Shown: positions 34,785-47,259 of the stretch, in pieces | Numbering within the stretch: position 1 is the first letter of the stretch | Layout: each line of letters begins with the position of its first letter | Assembly (NCBI RefSeq): GCF_003589595.1 | Contig: NW_020654972.1 | Span: 11,151,670 to 11,215,669, forward strand | Reading direction: 5' to 3' | DNA: 64,000 nucleotides | From: Hyposmocoma kahamanoa | Lineage: Eukaryota > Arthropoda > Insecta > Lepidoptera > Cosmopterigidae | Position numbers and translations under genes: made by a program | Notes under the pieces: generated by a model | Database searches by the model: none | What the model saw: only the letters and a program-made list of their open reading frames with translations | What the model was told of the DNA's origin: nothing

Positions 34785-35050
34785 AACCGACTTCAAAAAA
34801 GTAGGAGGTTCGTATGTTACTAGATAACTCGTAAATTTCTGAACCGTATTTGATGATTCGTTTTTGTTGGAAAGAGGCTATCTCAGAATTGGTCCCATTT
34901 ATATTTGAAGGAAATATTCCACCTCCAAGGGTGGCAAACTAGGGGATGAATCTGGTTTCGTGCAATTTCCGGTAACCGATTTCAATATTGGCAAATGGAT
35001 GTGATTCCACGAACTTTTGAGGTCGAGTTTTTTAAATACTCAATAGTGAG
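34785..35050 (+). repeat. AACCGACTTC-ended interspersed repeat
   Basis: Begins TTAACCGACTTCAAAAAAGT, with GTAGGAGGTTCGTATGTTAC, AACTCGTAAATTTCTGAACC, TTTTTGTTGGAAAGAGGC and GGTCCCATTT in order. I recall this repeat from many lepidopteran genomes, but not its class. Confidence 0.75.
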
Positions 35051-36995
35051 ATTGTGGTACCAAGGCTAGATTTCTGTTATTATAAATGTACAGTGACGGT
35101 AGTGCAAGAATAGTAATATCTTTAAACTTACCCTTTTATTATAAATATTTCAATAGACAATTTGGTATTTTAAAACTGTATTAGATACGGTCGCAACTTT
35201 TTTCTATACCATCAGCGTCCAATCTCGTCGTTGTGCTATTTCACCTGTAGATTTTATCCAGTTTATTACATTTATTGCGAAGTCCGTTGCTTCGACGACG
35301 TCGTCCAGGGAACAGTTGTCAAGGCGTAAGAACACAACAATTACATAAGGTTGCCAGGAAGAATTAGCTACTTAGCAATAGGGCCGCCTCGGAAATGATA
35401 GCTTCATTTTTCATTTTCATTTTTATTTCAGTCAGGATGATTGGTCGCCTGTGGCATCTGGCACTGAATGTATATTCGAGAATTGCCACCTATTTTCTAA
35501 TATTTGTTTCCTTTTCTAAATAATTGCTACCTTCGATATATTCTGAGAAATTACAAAAAATAACTGACCAGCCATTCTGATATCAGGATGGCTGGTCGCC
35601 ACTTTGTTCAGCATGAAGGGAGCAGAATTTCCAGAAGTATGTATGACCAGTAATTTGCTACTTTCACGAATTAAAGGTATACGTTTCTTATCTACATTAG
35701 TTAAAAAATATAACCGATTGAAAACTTTACGAAGAAGTGCCTGACTAAACTAAAGAAGCAAAAGTTTTTAGTGCTTTATTGCCATAATATAAAGGGCAGG
35801 CGTTGGAACTTCTTCATAAAATTTTCAATCACTTCAATTTCAAACAATCACCAATACCTGAGAATTTATTACGGTATTGCATAGCGGTAACACAGTCGGT
35901 CGGGTTCAGCGAATTAGGGTTAAGAACCAGCGAATGCCACGTAACATAAATATATTATTACGCATCATAGTTTGCGTAGTGATTCCATACCGGGGTTAAA
36001 TACAATAAGCACCGAGATCACAATATCATTTTGATGCTAATTGCGCTACCCGTGTCCCAAAACAATGGCCCGAAGACAATGTTGGCCACTCCGCACGCCT
36101 CATATATTACGCCGGTCTTAATTAAGTTACGTCACTACCATAACCCGTAACTACAGTTTATAGCTTTGGAATAGGGGTTAAAGTTAGTTTAGGAAATTAT
36201 TGTAATGAATTCGATTGAATGAATTTTCATTTATTTACATTACGTGCATGAAAGGAGTCTCCTCGCGCCACGTACCATTGCATCCTGTACGTCAGGCGCA
36301 CCCTGCACAATAACACTCTTTACACAGTCACTCTATACATATATAACATCTAGGAATAATAGCGTGGAAGACATACGTGTGCGCTTCCGAGTGTATATAA
36401 CCATCTAATGGTAATTTGCAGGCTTGTTTTCTCTACTAATTTCGGTGGCAGTTTCATTTTATACAAATTATTATACAACCACACAACTGACACATTTACA
36501 CTTTCACTTTTTTTTAATTTTCTTTGTCCACGTTTTATATCTTATATAATAACTTATTCACCTATACAATTAATATTATACCTACATACCTTACATTCTA
36601 ACTCCGTGTGGATTCTCTATTCTGAGTTACTTCTTTTTTACCGGCTCACCTTGGGACCTGGCAGAATCATCAGCGTCGTAGTTTTACTGACACCGTACCC
36701 TCAACTCTACACCTGATACATTATAACACTCCAGACCATACCCGCAAACCTAGACTAGCCTTTTTCTTTATGATTACCATTGTACCTATGTCATAAGCTT
36801 GTTTGTAATGTACTGTGATTCAGCAAATAAACGCGTAATCTATCTATCTATTATCTCTATTATATCTCTATGTTAATATATTAACATGAAATATAAAATG
36901 ATATTTCCTCATATTAATCTAGAATATTCAAATAATAAAAATTGCCACGAAAATTAGGTAGAGAATCTAGCTTGAAAATTACCCATGACAATTTT
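35051..36995. other. No gene seen; possible LINE 3' end
   Basis: The stretch 36640-36860 ends in CAGCAAATAAACGCGTAATC followed by CTAT repeats, which looks like a LINE or SINE 3' end, but I cannot name it. A 32-bp palindrome is listed separately. Confidence 0.35.
35566..35597. repeat. Near-perfect 32-bp palindrome
   Basis: GACCAGCCATTCTGAT is followed directly by its complement ATCAGGATGGCTGGTC with one mismatch. Part of it (CAGGATG.TTGGTCGCC-like) also occurs at about 35433-35450. Confidence 0.85.
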
Positions 36996-37055
36996 AGTGG
37001 CCTAGCGTTTAGGTTTGTGATAAGAAAGATATGAGTTCAATTCCCAGTAGCATCA
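36996..37055 (+). repeat. tRNA-like SINE head, degenerate
   Basis: AGTGGCCTAGCGTTTAGG resembles an A box and GAGTTCAATTCCCAG a B box. Confidence 0.4.
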
Positions 37056-37093
37056 TTTTGGGAAACGTACTTTTCTAAAGTTTCTAAGTTTTT

Positions 37094-37390
37094 AATAGCA
37101 GTAGAGCTCCTTGTGACAGAGTTCGTCCAGGTAAGTACTGCCATCTTACCTATTTCTACCGCCAAGCAGTTATGTCAGCATTACTGCGTTTCGGTTTTGA
37201 AGCGTAGAGGTGCCGGCGAAATTACTGTCACATGGGACTTTTAACTTATGTCTCAGGGTAACGGGCGCAGTGGCAGTGCACCTCGGATCATTGCGATTTA
37301 AAGCTCTGAGTGGACTGCAACTGTTATGGACAGACGTGTCGCTATCCACCGGGCGTACGATGTTCGTCAGTAGGTATTATAAAAAAATAT
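37094..37390 (+). repeat. Family R repeat, full length
   Basis: From AATAGCAGTAGAGCTCCTTG to TAGGTATTATAAAAAAATA with all landmarks, slightly shortened near the 3' end. Confidence 0.87.
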
Positions 37391-37709
37391 CTACAATTTT
37401 TAAAGTACTACTTTCCCTTCGTGTTCCATAGCCGACGCCTGTATATTTATTTAAAGCAAAACCTACTTTTTCTACCAATGTCTTCTAACCAAAGGTAACT
37501 TGTTTTTGATTTGAAAAAATATGATAAGCTTAAATTACGCAACTAAATTTCGATATTTAATTATTCAGTACACAATTCGCACTTGACAACTAACACAGTA
37601 TTATCACAAAAATTGCGTTATATTATATTTTATCTCAAAATTGCGTTTTATTAATAATTTATCTCCAAAATTTTGCTATATTTATGTGTCATTCATATAC
37701 GATTTAATT

Positions 37710-38100
37710 TTTAACCGACTTCAAAAAAGGAGGAGGTTCTCAATTCGACTGTATGTTTTTTTTGTATGTATGTTACGCGATAACTCCGGTATTTGTGAAC
37801 CGATTGTCATGATTCTTTTTTTGTTGAAAAGGGAGTACTTCCATAGTGGTCCCATTTCATTTTAAAGAAAATCATCCACTTCGAAGGGGTATTGAGCAGC
37901 CACTCACGCATGAAGATTCATTTTCATAAATAGCGCCTAACAATTATTTAGGAGCAATTACTTCAATGGTTGATTTTGCTATTTCTCCAATTCAAGGCGT
38001 TTTTCTCTCAACATGCCTTGAGTAGTGAGAACCGATTTTTTATTATCTCCAGTGTCAAGTCCTGTATAGTGGCGAACTAGGGGATATTTCAATAAAACTT
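37710..38100 (+). repeat. AACCGACTTC-ended interspersed repeat, longest copy
   Basis: TTTAACCGACTTCAAAAAAG, GGTTCTCAATTCGACTGTAT, GTTACGCGATAACTCCGG, ATGATTCTTTTTTTGTTG, then AATCATCCACTTCGAAGGGG and TTCTCCAATTCAAGGCG. Downstream parts match 56195-56560. Confidence 0.8.
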
Positions 38101-39060
38101 AGCAAATAGACGTAATTGTACTGAGATTATAAAGTGACAGGACAACATTGACGCTTTCAAACTAAGTAGGAAGAGTTCTGAATTGGGTCCTGATCACACG
38201 TGTTCAAATTTGATATCAAAAAGGAACATAGAGGCTTATAACCTCGATGCATATAAGGCACCACTTGTAACATTAAATTGTAAATAAAAACATTCGTAAT
38301 TACAATAAATCAATCTTAGACATAACACTTACAGCACTTATAGAATAGATAAGCGTAATAGTTTTACATTTCTTAGTTAATACTTATCTAGGCACTTAAT
38401 TTTTTAAATAAATAACATTTCTTTTAACATTATACAACGGTGGTGAAGAATCAGTAACAACATGTTCTGAGTCTTCTTCTGTGTCTATCAGCTTCTATTA
38501 TATTCTTTATTCGGCTGGTATTTCACATTTTTATAGTAGGTAAGAAAGTCATTACACGGCTTCGCATTAATAGGGCCAGAAAACAATCATTACAACCTTG
38601 TAGGGTTCGAAGAAATTGTAATGATAATAATGGCCTTACTTCATACCTTCAGTCATTCTTGGCGGGATTGTACTCAACATCTTGTTTACATACTAAAATG
38701 ATTCACGTGAAAAAGGTGTTCCACAAATATATCTAGATACATCATCATCAAATCGCCAAATATTAATTAATTACTTTTTCGAATTACCGACCTTTTACCA
38801 AAGCGGAGAAAAAAAGAAACGAGAATGGACAATCTCCGCCCCTCCCTAGCTTTAGAAACCGCATTCTTAGTATTACTATAAAATACATCATTAGTATTAC
38901 TTTAAAATCCAACTTCGACTTCCTAAGTCAGTAGTTTTGTCCAACGATGCAGTAAAACCATTTCCGGAATCCATCATTCGTAAAAGTAATTAATTAATAT
39001 TTAGTGGTTTTAACAACATTACGTCGCTCCTTGTATCTATATCTACACATGTGTCTAAAT
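38101..39060. other. No gene seen
   Basis: AT-rich spacer without supported features. Confidence 0.4.
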
Positions 39061-39320
39061 ATGTGGAACTCCTTTTTCCGATCAAAGTATGGAAAGCTTA
39101 GGTCGTTGTCAGTGAGATGCTATGTGCTGGCCCGCAGGTTCGCGAGATGCTCCATCGACATTAAAATTACTTTAATCGAGCTACCTGTGAATTAAGTATA
39201 CGAAACGAGCTGACGACGCGCTACGTGTACAATATAATAACACTTTCAGGATGCAGTTGGTACTAGCAAGATGGTACAGTACATCAGACATGTTCGCAAA
39301 GGCGCAAGTTATTTGGAAAA
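39061..39320 (+). mobile_element. LINE C-terminal scrap (FCSASGMF type)
   Basis: SLSVRCYVLARRFARCSIDI is readable at 39085-39165; the same segment occurs at 47491-47694 (-) as ALSVRCNMLARRFARCT. After a stop, degenerate parts of the LRV..NNTF..MQLVLARW-like region follow to about 39320. Confidence 0.6.
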
Positions 39321-41224
39321 AATGTTTACATCATAATTATGGGTTCAGATTTATCGACTTTAGGGTTGCCACTCTTCAGGTGGAAAAAACATTCTAAAAT
39401 AACCATCAATCCAATTATATGGCAAAACCATGGTAAAATGTTGTTTTTATTCCAAAAATATTTATAAGTAGCACATTAAAATTAAAATTATTCAGCTAAT
39501 ACTTCTCAATAAATCCTAAAGCGCGCGAAATCAATGCAACGAATTAATATCCTGTACCATAGCATTATTAAATTTAAAAAAGTACAACACTACCTAGCGT
39601 CAATTGAGCAAACTAGATGCATGAATGGTATTCAAACTCCCTCCCTGACTAGACTTGTAACTTTCCTTGCACGTAGTACGAAACTATTACGCTAGATGGC
39701 ACTAATAATATCAACACAATTTTCAAATTGCAAATTTGTGATCTCGTAGTTCTCGCGCTTGTTGTACAGTATAACAGGAATTGTTGAAATATTTTAACTA
39801 GTCTAAAAACAACGTAGACTCTCTAGTAGGCCATAGAGAATAATAGGAGTCGTCCATCTGCATTCAACATGTCTATTTTTACCAAACTGCGTTGTCGACA
39901 TTAGCACGAAGTAGTTTATTATATGTATTATTGAACAAAACGTCCATGGCCTAGGTCACGCAGTGACTATCGACAATTGTAGAAAAAAAAATAGGCTGGG
40001 CACATTTAGACTACCATGAAACGCCACTGGCCGTGAGGGATGTTACAGGTAATGGGTCTTCCACACGAGAAACACAGGAACGTTAGAATTCGTGTCGATT
40101 TCTTATGTAATATCATTTGTTTCTCCAAAAATATCTTTATTTTAATCAAGGTTCAAATTTATCAAGATATTTATTTTCTTTGATAATTATTCGTGCTGAT
40201 TATTGATAGTTTTATCTCTTTAATTTTTGACTAAAAATGATAAACAATGAAAAAGCTATATAAGCACGACAAGAAATTGTTGAAAAAACCAAATGGTTGG
40301 TGACTAACTGGGATTGACATTTGAAACGTTTGGATACGTCTTTGACATTAGTATTTGTGTGGTCTGTGGTCTCTGATATAAAACACATGGCATGGCATTG
40401 CAAGTGATAGCATCTGTTAATTAATTAATTTTTATAATAAATATCAATGATTATTATCATTGCGAACTCTGATTTTAATCAAATTGCACTTTAAACCTTC
40501 AAACAATTTCGTAAGGTAGACAAAAACGAGAAAAAAACTTTAGGCTCTTTGAAAATTTAGTTTTTGTGCGCATTTAAAAACGTCATATCTGGTTAGAAAC
40601 CTGAAAGAGCTTATCGGAGCACTACCATAGATATTTGTCATTCAAGTTTAATTAATTAAAATTTATAAATAGCAAAACTTTGATTAAAAAATATGATATA
40701 AAAACGTTTCCGGTTTTTTATAGCGACCGATAACTTCACAATCCTCTTAATAAGGATTTTATTTATATAACAATTCATTAAAAGAATGTGTCATTTTATA
40801 ACCACTGTCAAAAACAACCAGTTTATTTTGTTCCCCGCATAAATCATACTTAGCACTGTTTCTCTTGAAAATATTGCATTTCTTCTCTACAGACATTACA
40901 TTTTCCTCAATGTAGGTACTTTTAAAAAATCTCACATCTGCAAGTAGTCCGGCTTCAAGAATGTTTAGTCACCAGTTTTCCTTCACGAAGAATCTTTCCG
41001 TCGCGTCAAGTTCCTTGTGGAGACAGTAAGCACTGGTGAACACAGATACAACATGTTGTCACATGAGACACAGGTCTAGACTGGTATTGCACTGTCACTA
41101 AACGTCATTTTAAGTTTGCAGTACATACTGTTCAGTATCATCAGGTAATACACGGAATACACTGGAAAAGACAAGAGTGAATGTTATTGACCGTAGCAGC
41201 GAATTTTTTTCAACGTCTCTAAAA
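39321..41224. other. No gene seen
   Basis: AT-rich; a 63-codon - strand ORF at 40212-40403 is unsupported. Confidence 0.4.
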
Positions 41225-41810
41225 TAAGAGTTATGATTTTATTGAATATTACGATATTTACTATAATGATATTTACTATTATAATTATTAATGCAAAGAT
41301 CGAACACAGAAAGATTTCTTCGATGTGACAGGACTCAAATTTACGTCTATGTCACACCATGGTACTACCTTGTAAGTTTCTACGAAGAGGCAAATAATGT
41401 TTTCGTTCTTTTGGGTTGGGAATACTGCTTTGAATGTCACAGGAGGTAATCCTCACTTTAAGAGAGTCATCATTAACGCGAAATCAGAATTAGAAATGGA
41501 AGTGAAACGCGCAACGCATTTTTCGCTCTTACTGCACGGATATAAAGCTTTTTATAACCGATTTAATGCGAGTGTAGTTGGCGAAGTATTATTTGAACCG
41601 AATTCATCTTATCGCTTCATCTGTTACAAAAGAGTGAGCCGTCTCGGTAACGTGCGTGCTATCTGCATGGAACAAACAACTAGTTTAAACACTTTTGCGT
41701 ATTGGCACTTAATTCTAAACTTGGCAATATTTATTTTACGGTATTTTACTAAGTATATAAGATATAAAAATATGGACAGTCAGTCAGACAGTCACTTGAT
41801 GTTATAAAAA
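41225..41810 (+). repeat. Family T (tRNA-containing tandem repeat) piece
   Basis: 41277-41302 carries ATTATTAATGCAAAGATCGA, the junction motif of family T. 41632-41800 (GTGAGCCGTCTCGGTAACGT, AACAACTAGTTTAAACACTT, GGTATTTTACTAAGTATATA) is the inverse of 49720-49935. The 136-codon ORF at 41397-41807 lies across this repeat and is not supported as a gene. Confidence 0.6.
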
Positions 41811-43133
41811 AACCTAATAGTTAAAAAAACTATCTGATGTAAGGAAGTAAATAATTCAAAACTTGAATTCAGATAAATCATAAAACACATCCACGGCCCG
41901 TACCATGAATCAGAGACGTTAAGTCCATGTATGTTTTAAGTAAAAGTTAATGGTTTTATTACCTTATTGTAATAGAAAGAATAAGTCGTTCCAAGAGATA
42001 ACATTCATCGGTGCGCATAATATTTCTTTAACTACACCTTAATTGGCAAATCCTGTCACTACGATATATTATAAATGCTTACTGCATTAGAGCTTATGCT
42101 ATGGATACGATAAGAAGAAGAAAGGGAGATGTTTTGCCAGCATCTTGAATACAATACATGACAATCTCCTCCTAGAGTAATGTTGCTTTATACATTTTTG
42201 CTCTATTATTTTTAGCATATTAAGTAGGTGTGTTAATGCCAAATAAACATTAAAACTTACAAAACAATTATAATTTTTTTTGCACTGATTAATTTAAATT
42301 GTTAAATAAAATAAGTCCATCTGGCCCCAATTCAACGTATTATTCTCGTGTTAGTATTGAATAATATTTGTCACAAATGAACGAAAATAAACCTGGCTGG
42401 CCGCCAAAGCGTCTCCAGTTAGATATCAAAAAAAGTCCTTGACGGTGGCACGCCCTTGGAAAGATTAATTTTTTGTTATTATTCCAGTTCCCGTAGGCTT
42501 TCGGAAAATGTGGATCCAACAGAATATTTTTAATGGTTTAATTACTTGGATAATGACGTGGGTGTGAAAAAACACGCGGCGTTATCTCAATCATGAAACC
42601 CGTCGAATACTTTGGACACACGATATTTTGGCAGGTACAAAACTAGGTTCCAAATCAACAGTCACTCGACGAAGATTTCGACATAATAGCCACTTGGCTA
42701 GCTGGGCATACAAGGACTACAAGAACACACTAGACAACGCTTCTTCTGTTGTATCGAATTGCTGCTTAACTGCCTACAGGGAGACGCTCCAGCCAAAAGT
42801 ACCAAGCGTATCTATTATGGTTTTTAACTTTGTAGATACCTGTCATAGTAATAATGAAGGACTGATGAAGCAGACAGGGTTTGGAATATCAGTATTTCAG
42901 GAAACGATACCACTAAACTTGCTACAGTGCCGGTGTAAATTGTACCTGTATTTTCAAGAAACGGTTTCACTGACTTTGTGGTATTGGTATCAATGTAGGT
43001 AAATATCTCGGTTTCCAAATAGTCCCATTCAGGTCTCAAGATGAAAAAATACCAGTAGCAAGCTCTGGTTGCAGACGAGTTAAATAGGGATTTGAGAATG
43101 GACATTTCACTGTGATACTTTAAAAATACTTAC
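41811..43133. other. No gene supported
   Basis: A 124-codon ORF at 42628-43002 (+) and a 93-codon one opposite have no recognisable family. The last exon of the - strand membrane-protein gene should lie at or below here but was not found. Confidence 0.35.
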
Positions 43134-43299
43134 CAAATCCAGCAACAACAAGCAGTATAATAAGCACGATATACCCTGCCTCTGCAGTGTATAGCTTAAG
43201 AGTGGGGCTGAAGAGGCACGTCACCACTACGACCAGGAAGATGCATAAAATGAACACGGAATTCGTCAGCAGCGACACTTGCAGGTAGCTAGAGCGTTT
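43134..43299 (-). CDS. Membrane-protein gene, exon 3 (segments 3 and 4)
   Basis: Follows acceptor TTGGATTTCAG and ends TTTG|GTAAGT, phase 1. Encodes KRSSYLQVSLLTNSVFILC through LLVVAGF, 55 codons plus one base. Strong hydrophobic periods and consensus splice sites make it convincing. Confidence 0.78.
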
Positions 43300-46252
43300 C
43301 TGAAATCCAAATCAAGTTCTCAACTGAGTAATGTAGTTGATAAACTGTTACAGTAGTAAGGGTCGCACCTAGTGCCTGCTGTCAGGTGCTCTTAATTCGT
43401 TGGAGATTGAGGTTTCAGACTCCGGCAACAACTTTCCCGTAGAGGCAAATCTCCGTCGATTCGAAAATACCTTCTGATATAATAAATAGCCTACCTTTCG
43501 TAGTCTTGTAGAATACATTACGGACAATGTGCTTAAGGGTTGCAGGATCTATATTCTGTCTGGTTCTTTTCGTCTACAGTCCACCAGGTAGGGATCCCAC
43601 ACTTATACTGTAGACATTCGTGCAGTACTCAAAAATGGTTTTGCTTGCACATCCATTATGTATTTCCTGAATCGTCTATTTTCAATCTACTCTATAAACC
43701 AGATTTTTTGATTAAATATTTCTGTGATATTGTTGGTAGCGACAGCTTGTACAGGGAACATAATCAGATTTTTCATCTGATTTGGAAAGTTGAACAATTC
43801 TTGCATAACGGATTTATGGGGAAGATGTCCAGTACCACAGCTGCTCCAGCAAATTTAACTTTTGTAGCATCTGATATTTGATTGTAGCTTTACTACGACT
43901 GACGTCACAAGGTGATGGAAAATGCTCTTTGCTGAAGAAAGTCTGCGTTGGTAATGTATTTGCTTACCCTTATAATCCCTACGATAGCTACAAAGTTGCT
44001 GATGCATGATAGGGTTGAGAACATGACGTAGCTCATGAGGATCATATTGTCTTCGTTGCGTTGTTCTCTGTGCCGCGGCAGCTTCCAAGAACCAACGCCC
44101 ATAGCACACAGACACAGCACCTGGAATTAACAATTGAGAAAAGAAAAAAATGTAAACTCAAAAATTATCTGTTCGATGACATTTTAATTTAATTGAACGT
44201 AAGTAATTGTAATAGTGACAATTACAGCCATTGGTTAGTAGGATTTGTTACTGTTTATCACGTGATGTTAGACTTACGTGATTGGTCAAGTAGCATGTGA
44301 TAATATAGCTATATGATCGGTGGATTAGATTTTATACTGCATTCTTAATACTATAATATAAGGCTCTATGCATTCTTAATACTATAATATAAGGCTCTAT
44401 AATAAGATAGTTTAGACAGTTATTTAGTCGCAAAGTGGTGCTATGTTTGTATTTCCCCGGTTTCAATAAAGATTCACAACCAAAAATACCAGTTTCAAAA
44501 TTGCATAATAGTTTTGATCAAAGACGTTTTTTAAGCTTACTGCATTTCATAATGAAAATACGTGGTCCGGAAGTATATTTATTACCACTGTGGTTGAGTC
44601 GTATTTACACCTCTTCTACGGCGTATCTGAGAATACACAGTCCCTCGACAATCATAAAGACATGTCATTCTACAATAATAATAAATAATACTTCAACTAG
44701 AATGTGACAGCAATGAAGTACGTGTTAAATGGATTGTCTGCCGAGCATAACAATGATGTCTCCATTTATGACGTCATTCTCACAGAGCGCAGCATTCCTT
44801 CGCAAGGGAATGCAATATGTAGAGTGCTATGAATGGGCACGAACGTATTAAAAATGATTGAAATAAATAAGTGCACAAGAAGAAATATTACAACTAGGTT
44901 TCAAATTATTTAAAAAAATAAATTATAGCTTTAGTAACGTCATTTTAAGTCAATGTTTATGAGGTCTGCAGAAGAAATGGGTTCTATAAAATTCCGCAAC
45001 CATGGTGAGGATTAATATCCATCTTACGCATTAACCATAATAATTGACAGTGGGCTCGCCATATCTATCGACAAGTTGATAACCGATGGGGGAAGAGAGT
45101 TCCTGAGTGGAGATCCCGACTCGGCAAACATAGTATAGGACTGACCAGATATATATACTCGTATAATGGGTAGATGGTGTGACCATCTGCGAAAGGCCGC
45201 TGGCACCGCGTGGAAGCGACAAGCTGAAGACTGATCGACATTAGCAGAGGCCTATATCTGAGATGACGTCAATAACCTCATAGGTTATTCAGAAAAATGT
45301 ACTGCCTTAAACTGCTTCCATTACAGAATACATACACGCTTAGCAAATACGATTATCCCATTTGGTTGCTAATGTTTATTCAGCACAAGAAACGCATTAT
45401 AAACGACACAATAAAATAAACATTAAATGATTCAGGAGGCAGGACACTCGACATACATGCATCAACTGACGACTTAACGGCCCAACGCATTGCACTGTGG
45501 GTGCTGGATTACGAAGTCTCGGGTTCGATTCCCGGTAGGATTAATTTGATTAAATGAATTTTTTAAATTGTTTTTGGTGTAGATGTTCGGAGTAGCGAAT
45601 TCAAATGCTGTAGTATTCATAGTGCAGGGAATTCCCTACTTTGAGACCAGGTAACCGGTGTGGCGGTTTGGCATATTTATCATTATCTCTCATTATGTCT
45701 CCCTGTAGGACTAAGGACTAGGCAGAGACTATAGAACTGTACCCACTAAGCTTATGACATACGTCTTTCGCTTCCTTCTTTCCCATTATTTTATCCTTAG
45801 GAGTTTATCAGCCTTTTTGAAATTAGTCAGATCTAAGCCATTGCTAACAAGAAACATAAACGATTCATATTTATTACTCAAATATTTATTTAAGCTATTT
45901 ATCAACTTGTGCTATAATTAGGCATTCTGTGTTCTCGTAACGTATTATAGCTATAAATTATTTTCTGTACCTTCTATTTCATTACTGTCTAATATCAATA
46001 CAACTGACTCTATTTCTGGATCAAACAGAAACTTACTAGACTTACATTAACCAACCAAGAAACAATTAAGAATCGAGGGGCCCTATGAAACATAGGGCTT
46101 CCATCGCTCTTTTTCAAATCTTTAATTGCTTTGATTTGAACTCAAAACAATGTTGAATACTTACAATGGAAATAATACAATAAATGAAGCAGCCTGTGTC
46201 CATAGATAGGAACCCGCAACACCGTCTGGCCACCGGCAGTGCCATCTTCACC
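43134..46252 (-). CDS. Small four-helix membrane protein gene, 3' end missing
   Basis: Three exons on the - strand join in frame: 46252-46165 (start codon at 46245), 44120-43968 and 43299-43134. The first two introns are phase 0; the third exon ends in phase 1 at TTTG|GTAAGT. The 133 visible residues contain four hydrophobic segments: TGCFIYCIISIVLCLCAMGV (17-36), MILMSYVMFSTLSCISNFVA (54-73), SVFILCIFLVVVVTCLFS (about 92-109) and GYIVLIILLVVAGF (120-133). A basic Cys-rich start (ARRCCGFLSMDTG) precedes the first. The layout resembles small four-pass insect proteins such as the DUF4728 group or LAPTM-like proteins, but I cannot confirm the family. ATG sits in a good context (GTGAAGATGG). No function is assigned. 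Single-exon ORFs at 62271-62432 and 63291-63373 may be relatives. Confidence 0.75.
43968..44120 (-). CDS. Membrane-protein gene, exon 2 (end of segment 1, segment 2)
   Basis: Acceptor TTAATTCCAG, donor AGG|GTAAGC, 51 codons in phase 0. A polar loop with charged residues (SWKLPRHREQRNED) separates two hydrophobic stretches. The - strand ORF starting at 44133 is another frame and not used. Confidence 0.78.
44339..44400. repeat. Perfect 31-bp tandem duplication
   Basis: Two identical units (44339-44369 and 44370-44400) starting GCATTCTTAATACTATAAT lie in intron 1 of the membrane-protein gene. Identity suggests a recent duplication. Confidence 0.95.
45115..45260 (+). mobile_element. LINE C-terminal scrap (W.DHLRKAAG type)
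   Basis: Reads GRWCDHLRKAAGTAWKRQAED and AEAYI, the common end of several non-LTR reverse transcriptases (RW.DDL..AG..W...A.DR...EAYV). It lies in intron 1 of the - strand gene. Confidence 0.6.
45471..45745 (+). repeat. tRNA-derived SINE, near complete
   Basis: GACTTAACGGCCCAACGCAT (head) and TCGGGTTCGATTCCCGG (B box) are followed by a body with GTGCAGGGAATTCCCTACT and TGAGACCAGGTAACCGGTGT. Body fragments recur at 3270-3365 and 48480-48640. It sits in intron 1 of the membrane-protein gene. Confidence 0.72.
46165..46252 (-). CDS. Membrane-protein gene, exon 1 with start codon
   Basis: Acceptor CTAATTACAG at 46254-46253 shows that a non-coding leader exon lies upstream. Seven untranslated bases precede ATG; 27 codons follow (MALPVARRCCGFLSMDTGC...) to ATT|GTAAGT, phase 0. 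Confidence 0.72.
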
Positions 46253-46654
46253 CTGTAATTAGAGTTTTAACATCTTTAATACCATGAGCGTATATATTAC
46301 TGAATATAGATCTCCCTGCAATAGGTTTATACAGTGTTTGTTTAAATGGGACCGTACGGGGAAATCATTAGAACCATTAAAACTTTTCTTACGAAAACAA
46401 TTTTGGCATAGTCAGTTTTTTTATCAAGTGTGAGTTATGCTTATAAATGTGTAAATATGATCAAGCTCATCGATTTAGTTTCATGTAAAGATCATTTCCT
46501 TGTACGGAATGAAAAAACCGGGGCAGCAGAAGTGGGTCATATTTCATCAAATGTTTTTCATATATAATGAATAAAATAAACTTTTTTTATTTCAAAGCTG
46601 ATAGACTAAAGTTTTATGTAAGGATCATTTTATTTTTTTATTTTTTTTTATTTA

Positions 46655-47185
46655 TTTCAAAGTCAAAGTCAAAGTCAAAGTCAAAGTCAAAGATTATTTA
46701 TTCCATAGGTAAAATAAATTTACNNNNNNNNNNNNNNNNNNNNNNNNNNNNNNNNNNNNNNNNNNNNNNNNNNNNNNNNNNNNNNNNNNNNNNNNNNNNN
46801 NNNNNNNNNNNNNNNNNNNNNNNNNNNNNNNNNNNNNNNNNNNNNNNNNNNNNNNNNNNNNNNNNNNNNNNNNNNNNNNNNNNNNNNNNNNNNNNNNNNN
46901 NNNNNNNNNNNNNNNNNNNNNNNNNNNNNNNNNNNNNNNNNNNNNNNNNNNNNNNNNNNNNNNNNNNNNNNNNNNNNNNNNNNNNNNNNNNNNNNNNNNN
47001 NNNNNNNNNNNNNNNNNNNNNNNNNNNNNNNNNNNNNNNNNNNNNNNNNNNNNNNNNNNNNNNNNNNNNNNNNNNNNNNNNNNNNNNNNNNNNNNNNNNN
47101 NNNNNNNNNNNNNNNNNNNNNNNCCCATAAAAGAGTTGTTTACCTTGGTTAAACGAAATCGTGGTACCATCATTTCGGACCATGG
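46655..47185 (-). mobile_element. Jockey/CR1-like LINE 3' end, interrupted by a gap
   Basis: AAGTCA repeats (reverse of TTTGAC) from about 46661 to 46692 and ATTATTTATTCCATAGGTAA form the 3' end. Past the gap, MVPRFRLTKVNNSFMG is read on the - strand. The gap length fits the missing ~0.3-0.4 kb seen in other copies. Confidence 0.8.
46724..47123. other. Assembly gap, 400 N
   Basis: Exactly 400 N, inside the LINE fragment. ORFs across it are artefacts. Confidence 0.99.
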
Positions 47186-47259
47186 TCCATAGTAATATTA
47201 GTGATACAGTAAATTTTTCTTACGTGCTATGTTAGTACAATACAAAATTACTTAATTCT

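Noticed and set aside
41397..41807. 136-codon ORF
   Set aside because: Most of it coincides with a repeat whose inverse copy at 49700-49935 has no open frame.
46567..47183. Long ORFs across the second gap
   Set aside because: Placeholder codons; the real content is a reversed LINE end.
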